41,573 nt of DNA from CAZABG01 sp964460985 (lineage in GTDB: Bacteria > Chlamydiota > Chlamydiia > Chlamydiales > Parachlamydiaceae), in the NCBI GenBank assembly GCA_964460985.1, contig CAYWQX010000018.1, positions 1-41,573 of the forward strand, in the 5' to 3' direction. Positions within the stretch are counted from its first letter, which is position 1. Every line of letters begins with the position of its first letter. The position numbers and the translations under genes are program-made. This document shows positions 24,501 to 33,456 of this stretch, piece after piece. Under the pieces are notes generated by a model. It was not told the DNA's origin. It did no database searches and saw only the letters and a program-made list of their open reading frames with translations.

Positions 24501-25058
24501 TTACTTCCGAGCTGTCCCCTCTTCCGGATTAGGTCCAGTAGAAGGTTTAACAACTTTCTTTTTCGTACTAGGCGCAACGACAACAGTTAACATTTTCCCA
24601 AAGAATTTAGGAGGCGCTTCCGCTTGTGCAATATCCTGCATCTTATCGAGCATGTAATTGACAATCTTTTCCCCAAATTCCGGGTGCATCATCTCCCTTC
24701 CTCTGAAGGTACAAGTAATTTTTACTTTGTCACCCTCTTCAATGAAGTCTCTGGCGTGATTCAGCTTAGTTTCGAGATCGTGCGCGCCAATATTTGGCTT
24801 CACTTTTACCTCTTTAACTTTAATCTGATGCTGAGCTTTTTTATTCTCTTTCTCACGCTTGGTCTGATCATAACGGTATTTACCGTAATTCATGACTTTG
24901 CAAACCGGGGGATTAGAGTTAGGAACAATCTCTACAAGATCAAGTTCCGCATCTTCTGCAAGTCTTAACGCTTCATAAAGTGCGATAATACCTACTTGTT
25001 CGCCGGCAGCTCCAATAACGCGAACCCGAGGTGCCCGGATTTCTTTATTAACTCTCAA
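24501..25058 (-). CDS. infC: Translation initiation factor IF-3
   Basis: The 185-residue protein has the N-domain (VNKEIRAPRVRVIGAAGEQVGI, LDLVEIVPNSNPPVCKVMNYGKYRY), a Lys-rich linker (QTKREKENKKAQHQIKVKEVK) and the C-domain (FIEEGDKVKITCTFRGREMMHPEFG). It also has a ~20-residue charged tail. IF-3 binds the 30S subunit, prevents early subunit joining and checks the start codon. The start is TTG at 25058, with AGGAG five bases upstream. A rare start codon is a hallmark of infC genes and underlies IF-3 autoregulation. The gene overlaps the end of the ThrRS-like gene by 11 bases. Confidence 0.96.
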   Translation of the reverse strand: MRVNKEIRAPRVRVIGAAGEQVGIIALYEALRLAEDAELDLVEIVPNSNPPVCKVMNYGKYRYDQTKREKENKKAQHQIKVKEVKVKPNIGAHDLETKLNHARDFIEEGDKVKITCTFRGREMMHPEFGEKIVNYMLDKMQDIAQAEAPPKFFGKMLTVVVAPSTKKKVVKPSTGPNPEEGTARK

Positions 25059-26205
25059 TGTCGCTCCTGTTTAAAAGCTTTTGCTCCATCATTTTGAGTG
25101 CCAGCTGATCTAAATCAGGAACTAGACTTCGAACCATAACCACCATCTCCTCTGCAGGAGCATAACGGATTGTCCGAACCTCTTCTGACGCTATGCAGTC
25201 GATCCGAAGCGAAGGGCCTTCAAAAGCTGCCCCTAGCTCGTCTAATAGTGCTATCTTAATTTCAGGACCTTTTGGCTCCCCATACCGGTCTTCCCGGTAC
25301 GAAATTCCCTCATTATCCAAGACATTTTTCAATGCTCGAACACCCTGAATCCACAGCTCTTTGACCCTTTCGCTCACATCATTTGGCGGGCGAAGACCGC
25401 ATAAAGTCACCTGGGCCTCAAAACGTAAAATATTAACTGTTTTATGAATCATTTGCAAGGAGGAACTGCATAGGCTGGCAAGTTCTCCCCATCTGTGAAC
25501 ATGGAGGGTAAACTCCCCTTTATCGCTCCAATTTTGGACGACGAGAGGCAGTTTTTTAGGCCTCAATATCTCGATAAACCGGGCCACCCCCTCTTGATCA
25601 AGCCCTCTTGCCTTTAAAATCCCCTCTTCAAAAGGGATTTGCGAGAGAACCTCTTCCCGGAAAAGGACGCCCTTGGGAAGGAAGATCAGATGATCCCTCT
25701 CGTCAAAAAAAACGAGCTTTTCCCTGGAAAGATCTAATTTTTCCCATTTTCTCCATTTCTTAAGAAAAGATTTAAGGGCCTCTTCACTAGAAAATGCGAC
25801 CCCTTCGATTTCATAGCCCTCTTCTAGAGGCTTTAAACTTAAAATTTTAAAGAATACAGGACCTCTCTCAAACTCTTCCAAGGCAAGATCAAAGGTGTTG
25901 CCTATCTTTACAAGACCGACCACCTCTTCCTCTTCCGCCCTTTCAGCTAAAAGGGGCTGACCCTCTTCCCTTAAAAGATCGGCAGCGTTAGAGCCGACCA
26001 TCTCTTGAAAACGAATCTCTTCCACCGATCTTGCCTGAGCGCGCATCGTCTCTTCGAGATAAGGGGCAAAATCTTCTGGAATAGGAGCTTTATTGAAAAA
26101 ACGATATTTAAAAGTTACGTCGGCAAGCTCACCGCCTTCCCGAATACAATCGGGGAAATGGTGATCTAGCGCATAGGCTAATAGATGGGCCGCGTATGAA
26201 TTCAT
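25048..26205 (-). CDS. Truncated ThrRS-like protein (probable pseudoenzyme)
   Basis: The 385-residue protein resembles threonyl-tRNA synthetase in pieces: an N2 editing-like domain beginning SYAAHLLAYALDHHFPD (normally H-S-x-A-H-L-L-A); RGPVFFKIL in place of the C-x-G-P-H editing strand; WEKLDLSREKLVFFDE and LPKGVLFREEVL matching the entry to the catalytic domain; and LKNVLDNEGISYREDRYGEPKGPEIKI matching its late part. The first editing His and the editing Cys are lost, I see no class II motif 2 arginine or motif 3, and the anticodon-binding domain is absent. It is thus unlikely to charge tRNA. It occupies the place of thrS in the classical thrS-infC-rpmI-rplT-pheS order. The start lies 10 bases after tRNA-Val, with no ribosome site visible. 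Confidence 0.7.
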   Translation of the reverse strand: MNSYAAHLLAYALDHHFPDCIREGGELADVTFKYRFFNKAPIPEDFAPYLEETMRAQARSVEEIRFQEMVGSNAADLLREEGQPLLAERAEEEEVVGLVKIGNTFDLALEEFERGPVFFKILSLKPLEEGYEIEGVAFSSEEALKSFLKKWRKWEKLDLSREKLVFFDERDHLIFLPKGVLFREEVLSQIPFEEGILKARGLDQEGVARFIEILRPKKLPLVVQNWSDKGEFTLHVHRWGELASLCSSSLQMIHKTVNILRFEAQVTLCGLRPPNDVSERVKELWIQGVRALKNVLDNEGISYREDRYGEPKGPEIKIALLDELGAAFEGPSLRIDCIASEEVRTIRYAPAEEMVVMVRSLVPDLDQLALKMMEQKLLNRSDIES

Positions 26206-26215
26206 AAAAAAGGAT

Positions 26216-26289
26216 TGGGATATAGCTGACTCGAACAGCTGACCCCCACCATGTCAAGGTGGTGCTCTAACCAACTGAGCTAATATCCC
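26216..26289 (-). tRNA. tRNA-Val (anticodon GAC)
   Basis: The reverse complement gives a 74-nt class I cloverleaf: acceptor GGGATAT/ATATCCC with discriminator A, D-arm TAGCTCAGTTGGTTAGAGC, anticodon stem CCACC/GGTGG with loop TTGACAT, and T-arm with GTTCGAGTC. CCA is not encoded. It is very close to E. coli tRNA-Val(GAC) through the D- and anticodon arms. It sits only 10 bases upstream of the ThrRS-like coding region on the same strand. Confidence 0.96.
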
Positions 26290-26364
26290 AAAACAGCAAA
26301 AAACATAGCGTTTTATACAATTTTTAGAAAGTAAAAAATACCCTATTTCAGGATTATCGGGATT

Positions 26365-26934
26365 ATGTCTATCGGCTCGTATTGGCTCGTAAAATTATTA
26401 GACTTTCGTAATCCTCGTCTAAATGATCGGGATTCGGCATGGCACATCCGCAAAATATCGGTCCAAATACCCCTCGGCTTAAATAATCTACTCGCTGCCA
26501 TCGAGACGATCGTTTATGCGGCCTTTCTTCTTCTTCTCTATCCTGTATCTAACTTGGCTCCAAAAAAATACAGCGCCTTAAACCACCTTTTTCAGATAAG
26601 CCTTCTTACCACTCTTTATGGGTCGATTGCTTTTATCACAGGTTTTGCGATGCGATCTATCCACATCGATCAAAAAGCTCCTCTCTGGGAGCTTCATCTA
26701 GATGAAAATGTGACTCATACTCCTTCCAGAATAAGAAAGGGGGCAAGCGAGCTTGCAAAACTGATCCATGAAGACGACAAAGATGATAGAGCACTTACCC
26801 AAAGACTTTTAAATATGGATCGTCCATTTTATGGACTGACGTACTACCATCAAACCGGAAAGAAAAATCCTGAAAAAGAGTTAAAAAGTACGTTTCAATC
26901 CTATTTAACTGCCGCAAGAAAAGAGAAATTATGA
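26365..26934 (+). CDS. Unknown protein with hydrophobic hairpin (Inc-like layout)
   Basis: The 189-residue protein is not recognised. Residues ~45-62 (LAAIETIVYAAFLLLLYPV) and ~75-98 (ISLLTTLYGSIAFITGF) form two hydrophobic segments separated by a short polar turn, the bilobed pattern typical of chlamydial inclusion-membrane (Inc) proteins. The rest is charged and soluble. Its N-terminus (DFRNPRLNDRDSAWHIRK...IETIVY) resembles that of the next gene (RWRNPWEEESYSQRQFRK...IETVGC). The two overlap in ATGA and form an operon. An inclusion-membrane role is inference from topology only. Confidence 0.65.
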   Translation: MSIGSYWLVKLLDFRNPRLNDRDSAWHIRKISVQIPLGLNNLLAAIETIVYAAFLLLLYPVSNLAPKKYSALNHLFQISLLTTLYGSIAFITGFAMRSIHIDQKAPLWELHLDENVTHTPSRIRKGASELAKLIHEDDKDDRALTQRLLNMDRPFYGLTYYHQTGKKNPEKELKSTFQSYLTAARKEKL

Positions 26935-27677
26935 GTTTAAGCCAAGTTTGTTTACCTCAATTAGTCAGATGGAGAAATCCTTGGGAGGAGGAGAGCTATT
27001 CTCAAAGACAGTTCAGAAAAGCGACTGCTGAAGCGGGCTTTTTAGGAGCCGCCTTGATAGCCACCATCGAAACGGTGGGCTGCGGGGTGATAGCTGAGCT
27101 TATCCATTTTTATCATTCAGACACCTCTTTGGAAAGATGGCTTTTTAGACAATCTAAACTTGGGATGGAATCTTTGGTAAACTCGCTGATTGCACTGATT
27201 GCCAATCCATTTTCTCAAACCATCACTTTAGAAAAAACAGAAACCTGCTTCAGAATTATTCTTGATGGCAATTCAATCGACTTTTGCCACACAGGCATCA
27301 AAGGGGCTCAATTTACAGCGCTATTGAAAGAACTTTTAAATCCGCTTGAAAACAGAGATGAGCTCTTTGAAATGATTAAAAATAATGAAGATGTGATTTA
27401 TGAGCCGGTCATGTTCATGCTCTTTTTTCACTATTATCAAACGAGAACCCCTTTTGAAGGATTAAGCCTAGCTGCGACTGAAGAAATCGATCAAATCCCT
27501 TATGTTTCAATCCCACTAAAGCCGCATGAAATCTTTATCTTAAAAATGGAAAGCCGCCTGAATTCTCTCAAGGAGCACCAAGAGCTCTTCAATCGGATCG
27601 GGAAGCTCACAACGGCCGAGATTTATGGCCCCTTAGCGAAAGAATATTTGCCTATGGCTGCGAAAAAAATGCAATAA
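26931..27677 (+). CDS. Unknown protein, distant paralogue of the preceding gene
   Basis: The 248-residue product shares the N-terminal pattern LVRWRNP...FRKAT...ALIATIETVG with its upstream neighbour. One hydrophobic segment (~residues 33-57) is clear; a second (SLVNSLIALIANPF) is weaker. The C-terminal half is soluble and helical. No catalytic motif is visible. Translation is coupled to the upstream gene (ATGA). The 3' end overlaps the convergent uvrC gene by 26 bases, so both termini are coding on both strands. Confidence 0.62.
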   Translation: MSLSQVCLPQLVRWRNPWEEESYSQRQFRKATAEAGFLGAALIATIETVGCGVIAELIHFYHSDTSLERWLFRQSKLGMESLVNSLIALIANPFSQTITLEKTETCFRIILDGNSIDFCHTGIKGAQFTALLKELLNPLENRDELFEMIKNNEDVIYEPVMFMLFFHYYQTRTPFEGLSLAATEEIDQIPYVSIPLKPHEIFILKMESRLNSLKEHQELFNRIGKLTTAEIYGPLAKEYLPMAAKKMQ

Positions 27678-29454
27678 TGAGTTCGGCATCTTTTTTTCCC
27701 ACGATCGCTTGAAGCTCTTCCCGAGTAGCTTCGCTCACCTTCTCAACACTGCCAAAATGAATGAGAAGTTTTTTTCGCTTCACAGGCCCAATTCCTTTAA
27801 TCTCATCTAAAAGCGATTTGATGAGCGCTTTGGAACGACGTTTTTTCTGGAAAGTGATCGCAAAACGGTGCGCTTCATCCCGGATTTTTTGAAGCAAAAA
27901 CAAGACCGGTGAATTAGATCTGAGAAAGATGGGATCTTTGACGTTGCGTAAAAAAATTTGTTCCTGGGTCACCCCCTTATCATGCCGCCCTTCTTCTTTG
28001 GCAACGCCAATGACATCTACGGTTGCGATATCAAGCTCCTCTAACACTTTCAAAGCCATATTCAAATGCCCTTTTCCCCCATCTACGATGAGAAGATCGG
28101 GAAGCCCATTTTCTTCTTTGGCTTTTCGATATCGGCGGGTCAAAACCTCCTTCATCATACCGTAGTCGTCAGAGGCATCGGCTTCGCGAATTTTAAATTT
28201 ACGATACCGGCTAGACGCTTTAAGGCCCTCTTCAAAGGCAACAAGGGCAGAGACCGGTTCCGATCCACTTAAATTAGAATTATCGATGCACTCGATTATT
28301 TTAGGGTATCTTGTTAAATGCAGCTTTTCTTGGAGCTCCTGGAGCGCTTTTTCACGCAGCAACGCCTCATCTTTCACTTTTTTAAAGGAAGTTTCAGCAT
28401 TGATGTAGGCTAAATCTAAATACTTGCGTTTTTCACCTCTTTGAGGTTTGTGAATGGGAGTGCCTATAATTTCCTCGAGACTACTTGCCTCTTCCAGATC
28501 CAAAGGAACTAAAATTTCATCCGGTTTATCTTCCTTGCCTTCATAGTGCTGGAGGATAAATGAGCTATAAAGCTCTTTATCATCTTCAATGATTCGTTCA
28601 AAATTATGAGGATGCGCCGCAATCAGCTTCCCTTCCCGGATTTTCAGCTCGCTTAAAATCACCTCATCACCCTGACGATAAATTCCAAGCGCATCAAAAT
28701 CGCCGCCCAAGGGATTTTGCACTTTCTGGGCCTCAAGAGTCCTTTCGATTTGCTGAATGGAGGTCCAGATAGCTTGCGCCTTTTCAAATTCAAGCTTTTC
28801 CGAGGCTTTTTCAAGTTCAACGTAAAGAAGAGCTAAAACCTCTTTTCTCTTGCCCTTTAGAAAATCGATGGTGTTTTCAACGAACTGATTATACTCTTCT
28901 TTCGTGCACTTGCCGACGCAAGGGGCAATGCACCGTTTCATGTCATAAAGTATACAAGGCCTTGTTCTTCTTAAAAGCTCCTGGTCGCTGCACTGTCTTA
29001 AGGGAAAGATTCTCTGCAAAATCTCAAGCGTCTGCCTGGCTGCATGGGCGCTTGTATAGGGGCCGAAGTACATCGCATTTTTTTTGGCCTTCTCCTTTAA
29101 GCGTACAATTTCAACTCGCGGCCAGGGATGCTTGACGGTGACTCTAAGAGCGATATAAGATTTATCGTCTTTTAAAAGGGCGTTATAACGGGGTTTATAT
29201 TTTTTTATCAGGTTGTTTTCGACTAAAAGCGCCTCTTTTTCAGAGGTCACGACGATCGTTTCAATCTCATCTACTTGGGATACAAGATAGGGAATAATCT
29301 CCCTCCCATCTCCCCCCTTTACAAAATACTGACGAACCCGATTTTTAAGGTTTTTAGCTTTTCCGACATATAAAACTTCATCCCCTTTACGGCGCTTCAT
29401 AATGTAGACGCCGGGAAGGGTCGGAAAATCAGCTATTTTATCGGGATTGAACAT
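27652..29454 (-). CDS. uvrC: Excinuclease ABC subunit C
   Basis: The 600-residue protein has all UvrC parts: the GIY-YIG nuclease at the N-terminus (LPGVYIMKRRKGDEVLYVGKAKNLKNRVRQY), the cysteine cluster that binds a cofactor (CSDQELLRRTRPC, CIAPCVGKC), the UVR motif (LEKASEKLEFEKAQAIW), the RNase H-like second nuclease (IIECIDNSNLSGSEPVSALVAF, LLIVDGGKGHLNMA), and a C-terminal helix-hairpin-helix (LDEIKGIGPVKRKKLLIHFGS). It makes both incisions in nucleotide excision repair with UvrA and UvrB. Length is normal. A TATAAT lies about 10 bases before the ATG. Confidence 0.97.
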   Translation of the reverse strand: MFNPDKIADFPTLPGVYIMKRRKGDEVLYVGKAKNLKNRVRQYFVKGGDGREIIPYLVSQVDEIETIVVTSEKEALLVENNLIKKYKPRYNALLKDDKSYIALRVTVKHPWPRVEIVRLKEKAKKNAMYFGPYTSAHAARQTLEILQRIFPLRQCSDQELLRRTRPCILYDMKRCIAPCVGKCTKEEYNQFVENTIDFLKGKRKEVLALLYVELEKASEKLEFEKAQAIWTSIQQIERTLEAQKVQNPLGGDFDALGIYRQGDEVILSELKIREGKLIAAHPHNFERIIEDDKELYSSFILQHYEGKEDKPDEILVPLDLEEASSLEEIIGTPIHKPQRGEKRKYLDLAYINAETSFKKVKDEALLREKALQELQEKLHLTRYPKIIECIDNSNLSGSEPVSALVAFEEGLKASSRYRKFKIREADASDDYGMMKEVLTRRYRKAKEENGLPDLLIVDGGKGHLNMALKVLEELDIATVDVIGVAKEEGRHDKGVTQEQIFLRNVKDPIFLRSNSPVLFLLQKIRDEAHRFAITFQKKRRSKALIKSLLDEIKGIGPVKRKKLLIHFGSVEKVSEATREELQAIVGKKDAELIIAFFSQP

Positions 29455-29586
29455 GGAATTTGATTATAACAAAGAAACCATTAGTCACAAGAGGGGTAAA
29501 ATTTGCAAAAAGGTTTTAAAAAAATCAACTTTTCAGGCTAGTATTTTTTCGACTTAACCTCTAAACCGTCCAAAATAGATAAAATT

Positions 29587-29985
29587 ATGCAAGTATCAAT
29601 CATCACCTTTGAGACAAAAGACAATGGATGGAGTGTTGCTGAGAAAATATTCTCAGACGTCAAGCCATCTAGCTCTATCTTTCCTCAAACACGCTATATT
29701 TCGTCTGGATATACAGATGAAAAAACAGCAGAAATTGCAGCCAATACAATTGCTAGCCTTTCTGATCAAAACGTTGTGCCACCCGGTGCATGTTATGTTT
29801 CTTGTCTCATACCTAGTGATCAGGGTTTTCTACCCATTCTTATGACGTCTGAGAAAATTTCGGCCGAATCAGGGCTCGCCAAATGTTTTACAGATGTTTT
29901 AGATATTATTGCTAATATTAGCAAGCCACACTCAGCTGTATTTATAGATATTAAAAAAGGCAGCCTTGTAAGAAAAGCTAATTAA
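29587..29985 (+). CDS. Small unknown protein
   Basis: I do not recognise this 132-residue protein. It has no signal peptide or membrane segment and looks like a compact alpha/beta domain: strands such as QVSIITFET and YVSCLIPSD alternate with helices (EKTAEIAANTIASL, LAKCFTDVLDIIANI). It stands alone between divergent uvrC and convergent rlmN and is followed by a clear terminator, so it is a real single-gene unit. Its AT content is higher than that of the neighbours. Confidence 0.6.
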   Translation: MQVSIITFETKDNGWSVAEKIFSDVKPSSSIFPQTRYISSGYTDEKTAEIAANTIASLSDQNVVPPGACYVSCLIPSDQGFLPILMTSEKISAESGLAKCFTDVLDIIANISKPHSAVFIDIKKGSLVRKAN

Positions 29986-29989
29986 ATAT

Positions 29990-30026
29990 CTGCTCCCATA
30001 ATCGGGAGCAGTCTATTCTTTTTGAT
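29990..30026 (+). terminator. Intrinsic terminator after the 132-residue gene
   Basis: CTGCTCCC (29990-29997) pairs perfectly with GGGAGCAG (30004-30011) around a 6-base loop, followed by TCTATTCTTTTT. It may also serve the convergent rlmN gene, whose stop is at 30030. Confidence 0.88.
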
Positions 30027-30029
30027 TTT

Positions 30030-31100
30030 TTAGGCTTTAGGAGGTGTTTCTTTCACGATATTGAGCTTGTTTTTTTCGTGCAGGCTGAGCTGACCGCAGG
30101 CGGCAGCAATATCGTCCCCTTTGGTGTAGCGGCATGTGTTATTGATATTGCAGCCAAACAATACAGCTCTAAACGCTTTAACGGCTGTTTTATCGGGTCT
30201 TTTTAGCCTCAAGCCTTCAACCGGATTATAAGGGATCAAATTTACGGTGCATTGACGCCCTTTTAAAAGCTTTGCAAGCTCATAGGCATGATCCGGATGA
30301 TCGTTGATACCGGCAATTAGGGTGTATTCATAGGTAATATCCCTTTTCGTGGACTCGGCATAGTAATCCATGGCAGACATAATCTCTTCCAAAGGATATT
30401 TACGGGCGTAAGGAATGATTTTTGTCCGGATATGCTGGTTCGGCGCGTGAAGAGAGAGAACGAGGTTGCACTTTAAGCCTTCCTGAGCAAGCTGACGGAT
30501 ACCTTCAACCACACCGACGGTCGATACTGTGATGCGTCTTTCAGAAATATTCAGCTTCGTTTCATCCGATAAAGCACGAATAGAGCTTACGACGGCGTCA
30601 TAATTTTTAAGAGGCTCCCCCATACCCATATAAACAATATGGCAAACCCTCTCCCCTTTTGATTTGAGCCAGTGATTGATTTGCACGACCTGCTCAACAA
30701 TTTCAGCGGAAGAAAGATTACGGAAAAAACCCTGCTTTCCTGAAGCGCAAAAAGCGCACTTGGCTGGGCAGCCTACCTGGCTTGAAACACAAACGGTTCT
30801 TCGTGACCCGGAGCAGATTAAAACCGACTCGACCAAGGCCCCATCGGACATCTTCCATAAGAATTTGAAAGTTTCTCCGTCGTCCGAATCTTGCACTTTC
30901 TGAAGCTCCAAAACGGGAAGTCTAAAAGTGTTTTTCAACTTCTCTCTTAAGTCGACCGAAAGGTTGGTCATCTCATCGAAAGAAATCACCGATTTGGCAT
31001 AGACCCATTCAAAAATTTGCTTAGCATGGAATGGTTTTGCATCTTGGGAACTTAGCCAGGATTTGAGATCTTCTAAATGGAGTTCAGTGAAAGCTTTCAT
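30030..31100 (-). CDS. rlmN: 23S rRNA m2A2503 / tRNA m2A37 methyltransferase RlmN
   Basis: The 356-residue radical SAM enzyme methylates C2 of adenine 2503 in 23S rRNA and A37 in some tRNAs. The 4Fe-4S cluster motif is CPAKCAFC within SSQVGCPAKCAFCASGKQGF; VYMGMGEPLKNYDAV and ISERRITVSTVGV follow. The methyl-accepting C-terminal cysteine lies in YTKGDDIAAACGQL. The N-terminal helical RNA-binding domain is present (residues 1-~70). I take the ATG at 31100; the open frame continues to a TTG at 31136, which would add 12 residues. Confidence 0.95.
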   Translation of the reverse strand: MKAFTELHLEDLKSWLSSQDAKPFHAKQIFEWVYAKSVISFDEMTNLSVDLREKLKNTFRLPVLELQKVQDSDDGETFKFLWKMSDGALVESVLICSGSRRTVCVSSQVGCPAKCAFCASGKQGFFRNLSSAEIVEQVVQINHWLKSKGERVCHIVYMGMGEPLKNYDAVVSSIRALSDETKLNISERRITVSTVGVVEGIRQLAQEGLKCNLVLSLHAPNQHIRTKIIPYARKYPLEEIMSAMDYYAESTKRDITYEYTLIAGINDHPDHAYELAKLLKGRQCTVNLIPYNPVEGLRLKRPDKTAVKAFRAVLFGCNINNTCRYTKGDDIAAACGQLSLHEKNKLNIVKETPPKA

Positions 31101-31216
31101 CCATGCAATTATAGCCTGAAAACTCTTCTCAAGCAATTAAATAATTTACTTTACAAAAGATCTTAAAAAAGAATTAATATTAATCATCTAAATTAACCAA
31201 AAAGAATGGCTCGCTT

Positions 31217-33325
31217 TTACAATGACTCCCATTCTAATACTAAGAGCGCCCTTTGAACCCATAAATCAAAATGATTGTCCCTTGAATTTATCTCATCCGC
31301 ATCCAAGTCAATTAATTGTTGTTTTAATTCTTGAATCTCTTCAGAAGTAATTCTTCTCGCATCAAGTTGGTCGACCGCCTTTTCTGTATCGGATTCCTTT
31401 GTCATGAAGCCATTAAATTCAGGCAGACTGACTTCACTAAAATGCTCCCTTAAAAAAAGTTGAACCGATTCGATATCGATTTTTCTTTTTGGTTTAATTA
31501 GAAGAGAATGAGCTTTTCCAAATGAGGCTAAAACCTCGGCCTCTTCAAAATGAGCATGACCTGCCAAAAGAAAGACCACCCCTTTCGTCTCCAATGCCTT
31601 CCTGATAAGGTTTCTGTTTCTTAATGGATTACAGCTTTTAAGGATTTCATTGCAGGCTTTATCAAGATTGATCAAGATCTCATAGTAGTATCTTGATATT
31701 TCTCGATAGGCTAAATCAACCATGCGAAATCTTTGCCTTTCCGTTAAAGGATCATTTTTTAAGGCTCGTATAGCTGGCAGATTTAAAACCGATTCTCGGT
31801 GATTAGAGTTTATAAAGTTATCGGCAAATTCTGAGATATGATCAAAGGTTGTATGAGAATCTGTCGGAAAATCGGATAAAAAATTGCCCACATCATTGAG
31901 GGCTATTTTCATATCGAATACGATTTCAAAAAATTTGGGCGACAAAGAAATATCCCACGTTTCAAATGACTCTACTCCCGTATTTTTCACATATGGCAGA
32001 TCATCTGGACTTCGAGCACCCCCTTCACAATAAAGAGTCATTTCCTGAGCCGGAAACAAGTGGGTTATAAGCCCATTTAAGTAATGATCCGACTCAAACA
32101 AGTGAATATCGCCTAAGCCTATAATAACTTGGCTTCTTGGAAGAAGGCTTTTAAAATCGAGAGAGCCTTGAATAACATCAAAATAGGTTTCGATAAAATC
32201 TTTCAGCGATTTGAAATAATCATCTCGAATCTTCTCTTCTACTTTAATAAAATGAGTTTGGCAAAAAGGATGAGTTGAATCCCATTGTAAAATATCCATC
32301 GCGATGCCAAACCAATAAGCAAAATGATTTTGGCCTTCTCCAGTTAATTCAACATTAAAACGGATGAGGCGACTTTTCAAAGAGATGATCACATCTTCAG
32401 TGATTGCAGGTATGTGAGGTGTTTTAGCCACGTCACGCAAAATGGCGTCAATTGGCTTTGAATCGTTAAACAACCCTTTAAAATGCTCTTTCAAATAGGA
32501 ATAAACTTTCTCAATGGTTGAATCCTCTTTTGGAACAACAATTAAATGAGTAGAGCCTTTTAAGCCCTCTTTAACCCGTGCTGAAGAGACATGATCGGCC
32601 CCCGCGACCACAAAAACCGATTCAGAACAGTGCATGGTTCTTGAAACAAGCGACTCTTCACGAGCCCTTTCACTTTGAAGGATCAATCGATTAACTTCAT
32701 TATATTGAGATTCTAAAGCGCTGTAGAGAATTTGAGCTATTTTTGAGTAAATAATACTAAAAGCCTTTATCTTCTCTCTATCGGAGGCATCTACATTCCA
32801 GTTTTTTATCTCCTCGATGCCATAGACTTCTTTTTTATAATCGGGAAGATAGGTCTCAACAAATTCGGCAAACTCAATCAAATCAGTCTTTGGAATCTTT
32901 GGAAACTCTTTTAAAAAGCTTTTTACAAGACTTATTGACAATACTAACTCTTCAATAGCTTTATTCAAGGGAGGAATACACTTATCCCAACTGGAAACTT
33001 TTTCTAAAAAATCTCTGTTCACGAAACTCATCTGATCATGGGCGCATTCCTCTCCCCCTTCACCCAGAATTTTTGAGGATTCTTTTTTAAAAAGAAGGTT
33101 GATGAGCTGGCCGTTGAGATAACGATGCTTAAGATGGAAATGATTTTCACCTAGAACAACTATCACTTTCTTTTGAGATAACAGGTCCGGTAAATGAGTG
33201 GGCGGCAAAGAACTCTGAATGATTTCAAAATAAGTCTGAATAAACTGGGCCACCTTATCAAAGAAAGGACGCGACTTACTATCGCAATATGAATTTACTA
33301 ATACAGGCTTTAATTCTGGAAACAT
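31217..33325 (-). CDS. Large protein made of two similar halves with G-x-x-H motifs
   Basis: This ~702-residue protein is an internal tandem duplication of about 350 residues. Each half has a strand ending in a G-x-x-H motif (VIVVLGENHFH; VIIGLGDIHLFE) followed by Y-L-N-G, a G-E-G-G or C-E-G-G motif, a long helical part, and a late strand with G-x-x-H (FVVAGADHV; FLLAGHAHF), then a conserved tail ending N-H-F-x-x-W...L-x-W. Paired G-x-x-H motifs recall the TraB/TIKI/ChaN/erythromycin-esterase superfamily, so a hydrolase or haem/metal-binding role is possible but unproven. No signal peptide is seen. I use the ATG at 33325; a TTG seven codons upstream is also open. A TATAAT lies just before it, which would give a nearly leaderless message. 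Confidence 0.6.
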   Translation of the reverse strand: MFPELKPVLVNSYCDSKSRPFFDKVAQFIQTYFEIIQSSLPPTHLPDLLSQKKVIVVLGENHFHLKHRYLNGQLINLLFKKESSKILGEGGEECAHDQMSFVNRDFLEKVSSWDKCIPPLNKAIEELVLSISLVKSFLKEFPKIPKTDLIEFAEFVETYLPDYKKEVYGIEEIKNWNVDASDREKIKAFSIIYSKIAQILYSALESQYNEVNRLILQSERAREESLVSRTMHCSESVFVVAGADHVSSARVKEGLKGSTHLIVVPKEDSTIEKVYSYLKEHFKGLFNDSKPIDAILRDVAKTPHIPAITEDVIISLKSRLIRFNVELTGEGQNHFAYWFGIAMDILQWDSTHPFCQTHFIKVEEKIRDDYFKSLKDFIETYFDVIQGSLDFKSLLPRSQVIIGLGDIHLFESDHYLNGLITHLFPAQEMTLYCEGGARSPDDLPYVKNTGVESFETWDISLSPKFFEIVFDMKIALNDVGNFLSDFPTDSHTTFDHISEFADNFINSNHRESVLNLPAIRALKNDPLTERQRFRMVDLAYREISRYYYEILINLDKACNEILKSCNPLRNRNLIRKALETKGVVFLLAGHAHFEEAEVLASFGKAHSLLIKPKRKIDIESVQLFLREHFSEVSLPEFNGFMTKESDTEKAVDQLDARRITSEEIQELKQQLIDLDADEINSRDNHFDLWVQRALLVLEWESL

Positions 33326-33456
33326 GCCTATATTATAGGCAAACAATCTTAAATTTTTAATTAAAAAATCGTTAAAATAAAGAATGACAATAGAATTAAA
33401 AAAATTTATTTAATCGTTCGCGAAAGAATTGAATCTTCCCCCTAAAAAAGTATTTT

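Noticed and set aside
24375..24590. Plus-strand frame opposite rpmI and infC
   Set aside because: It is antisense to two highly conserved translation genes and has no features of its own.
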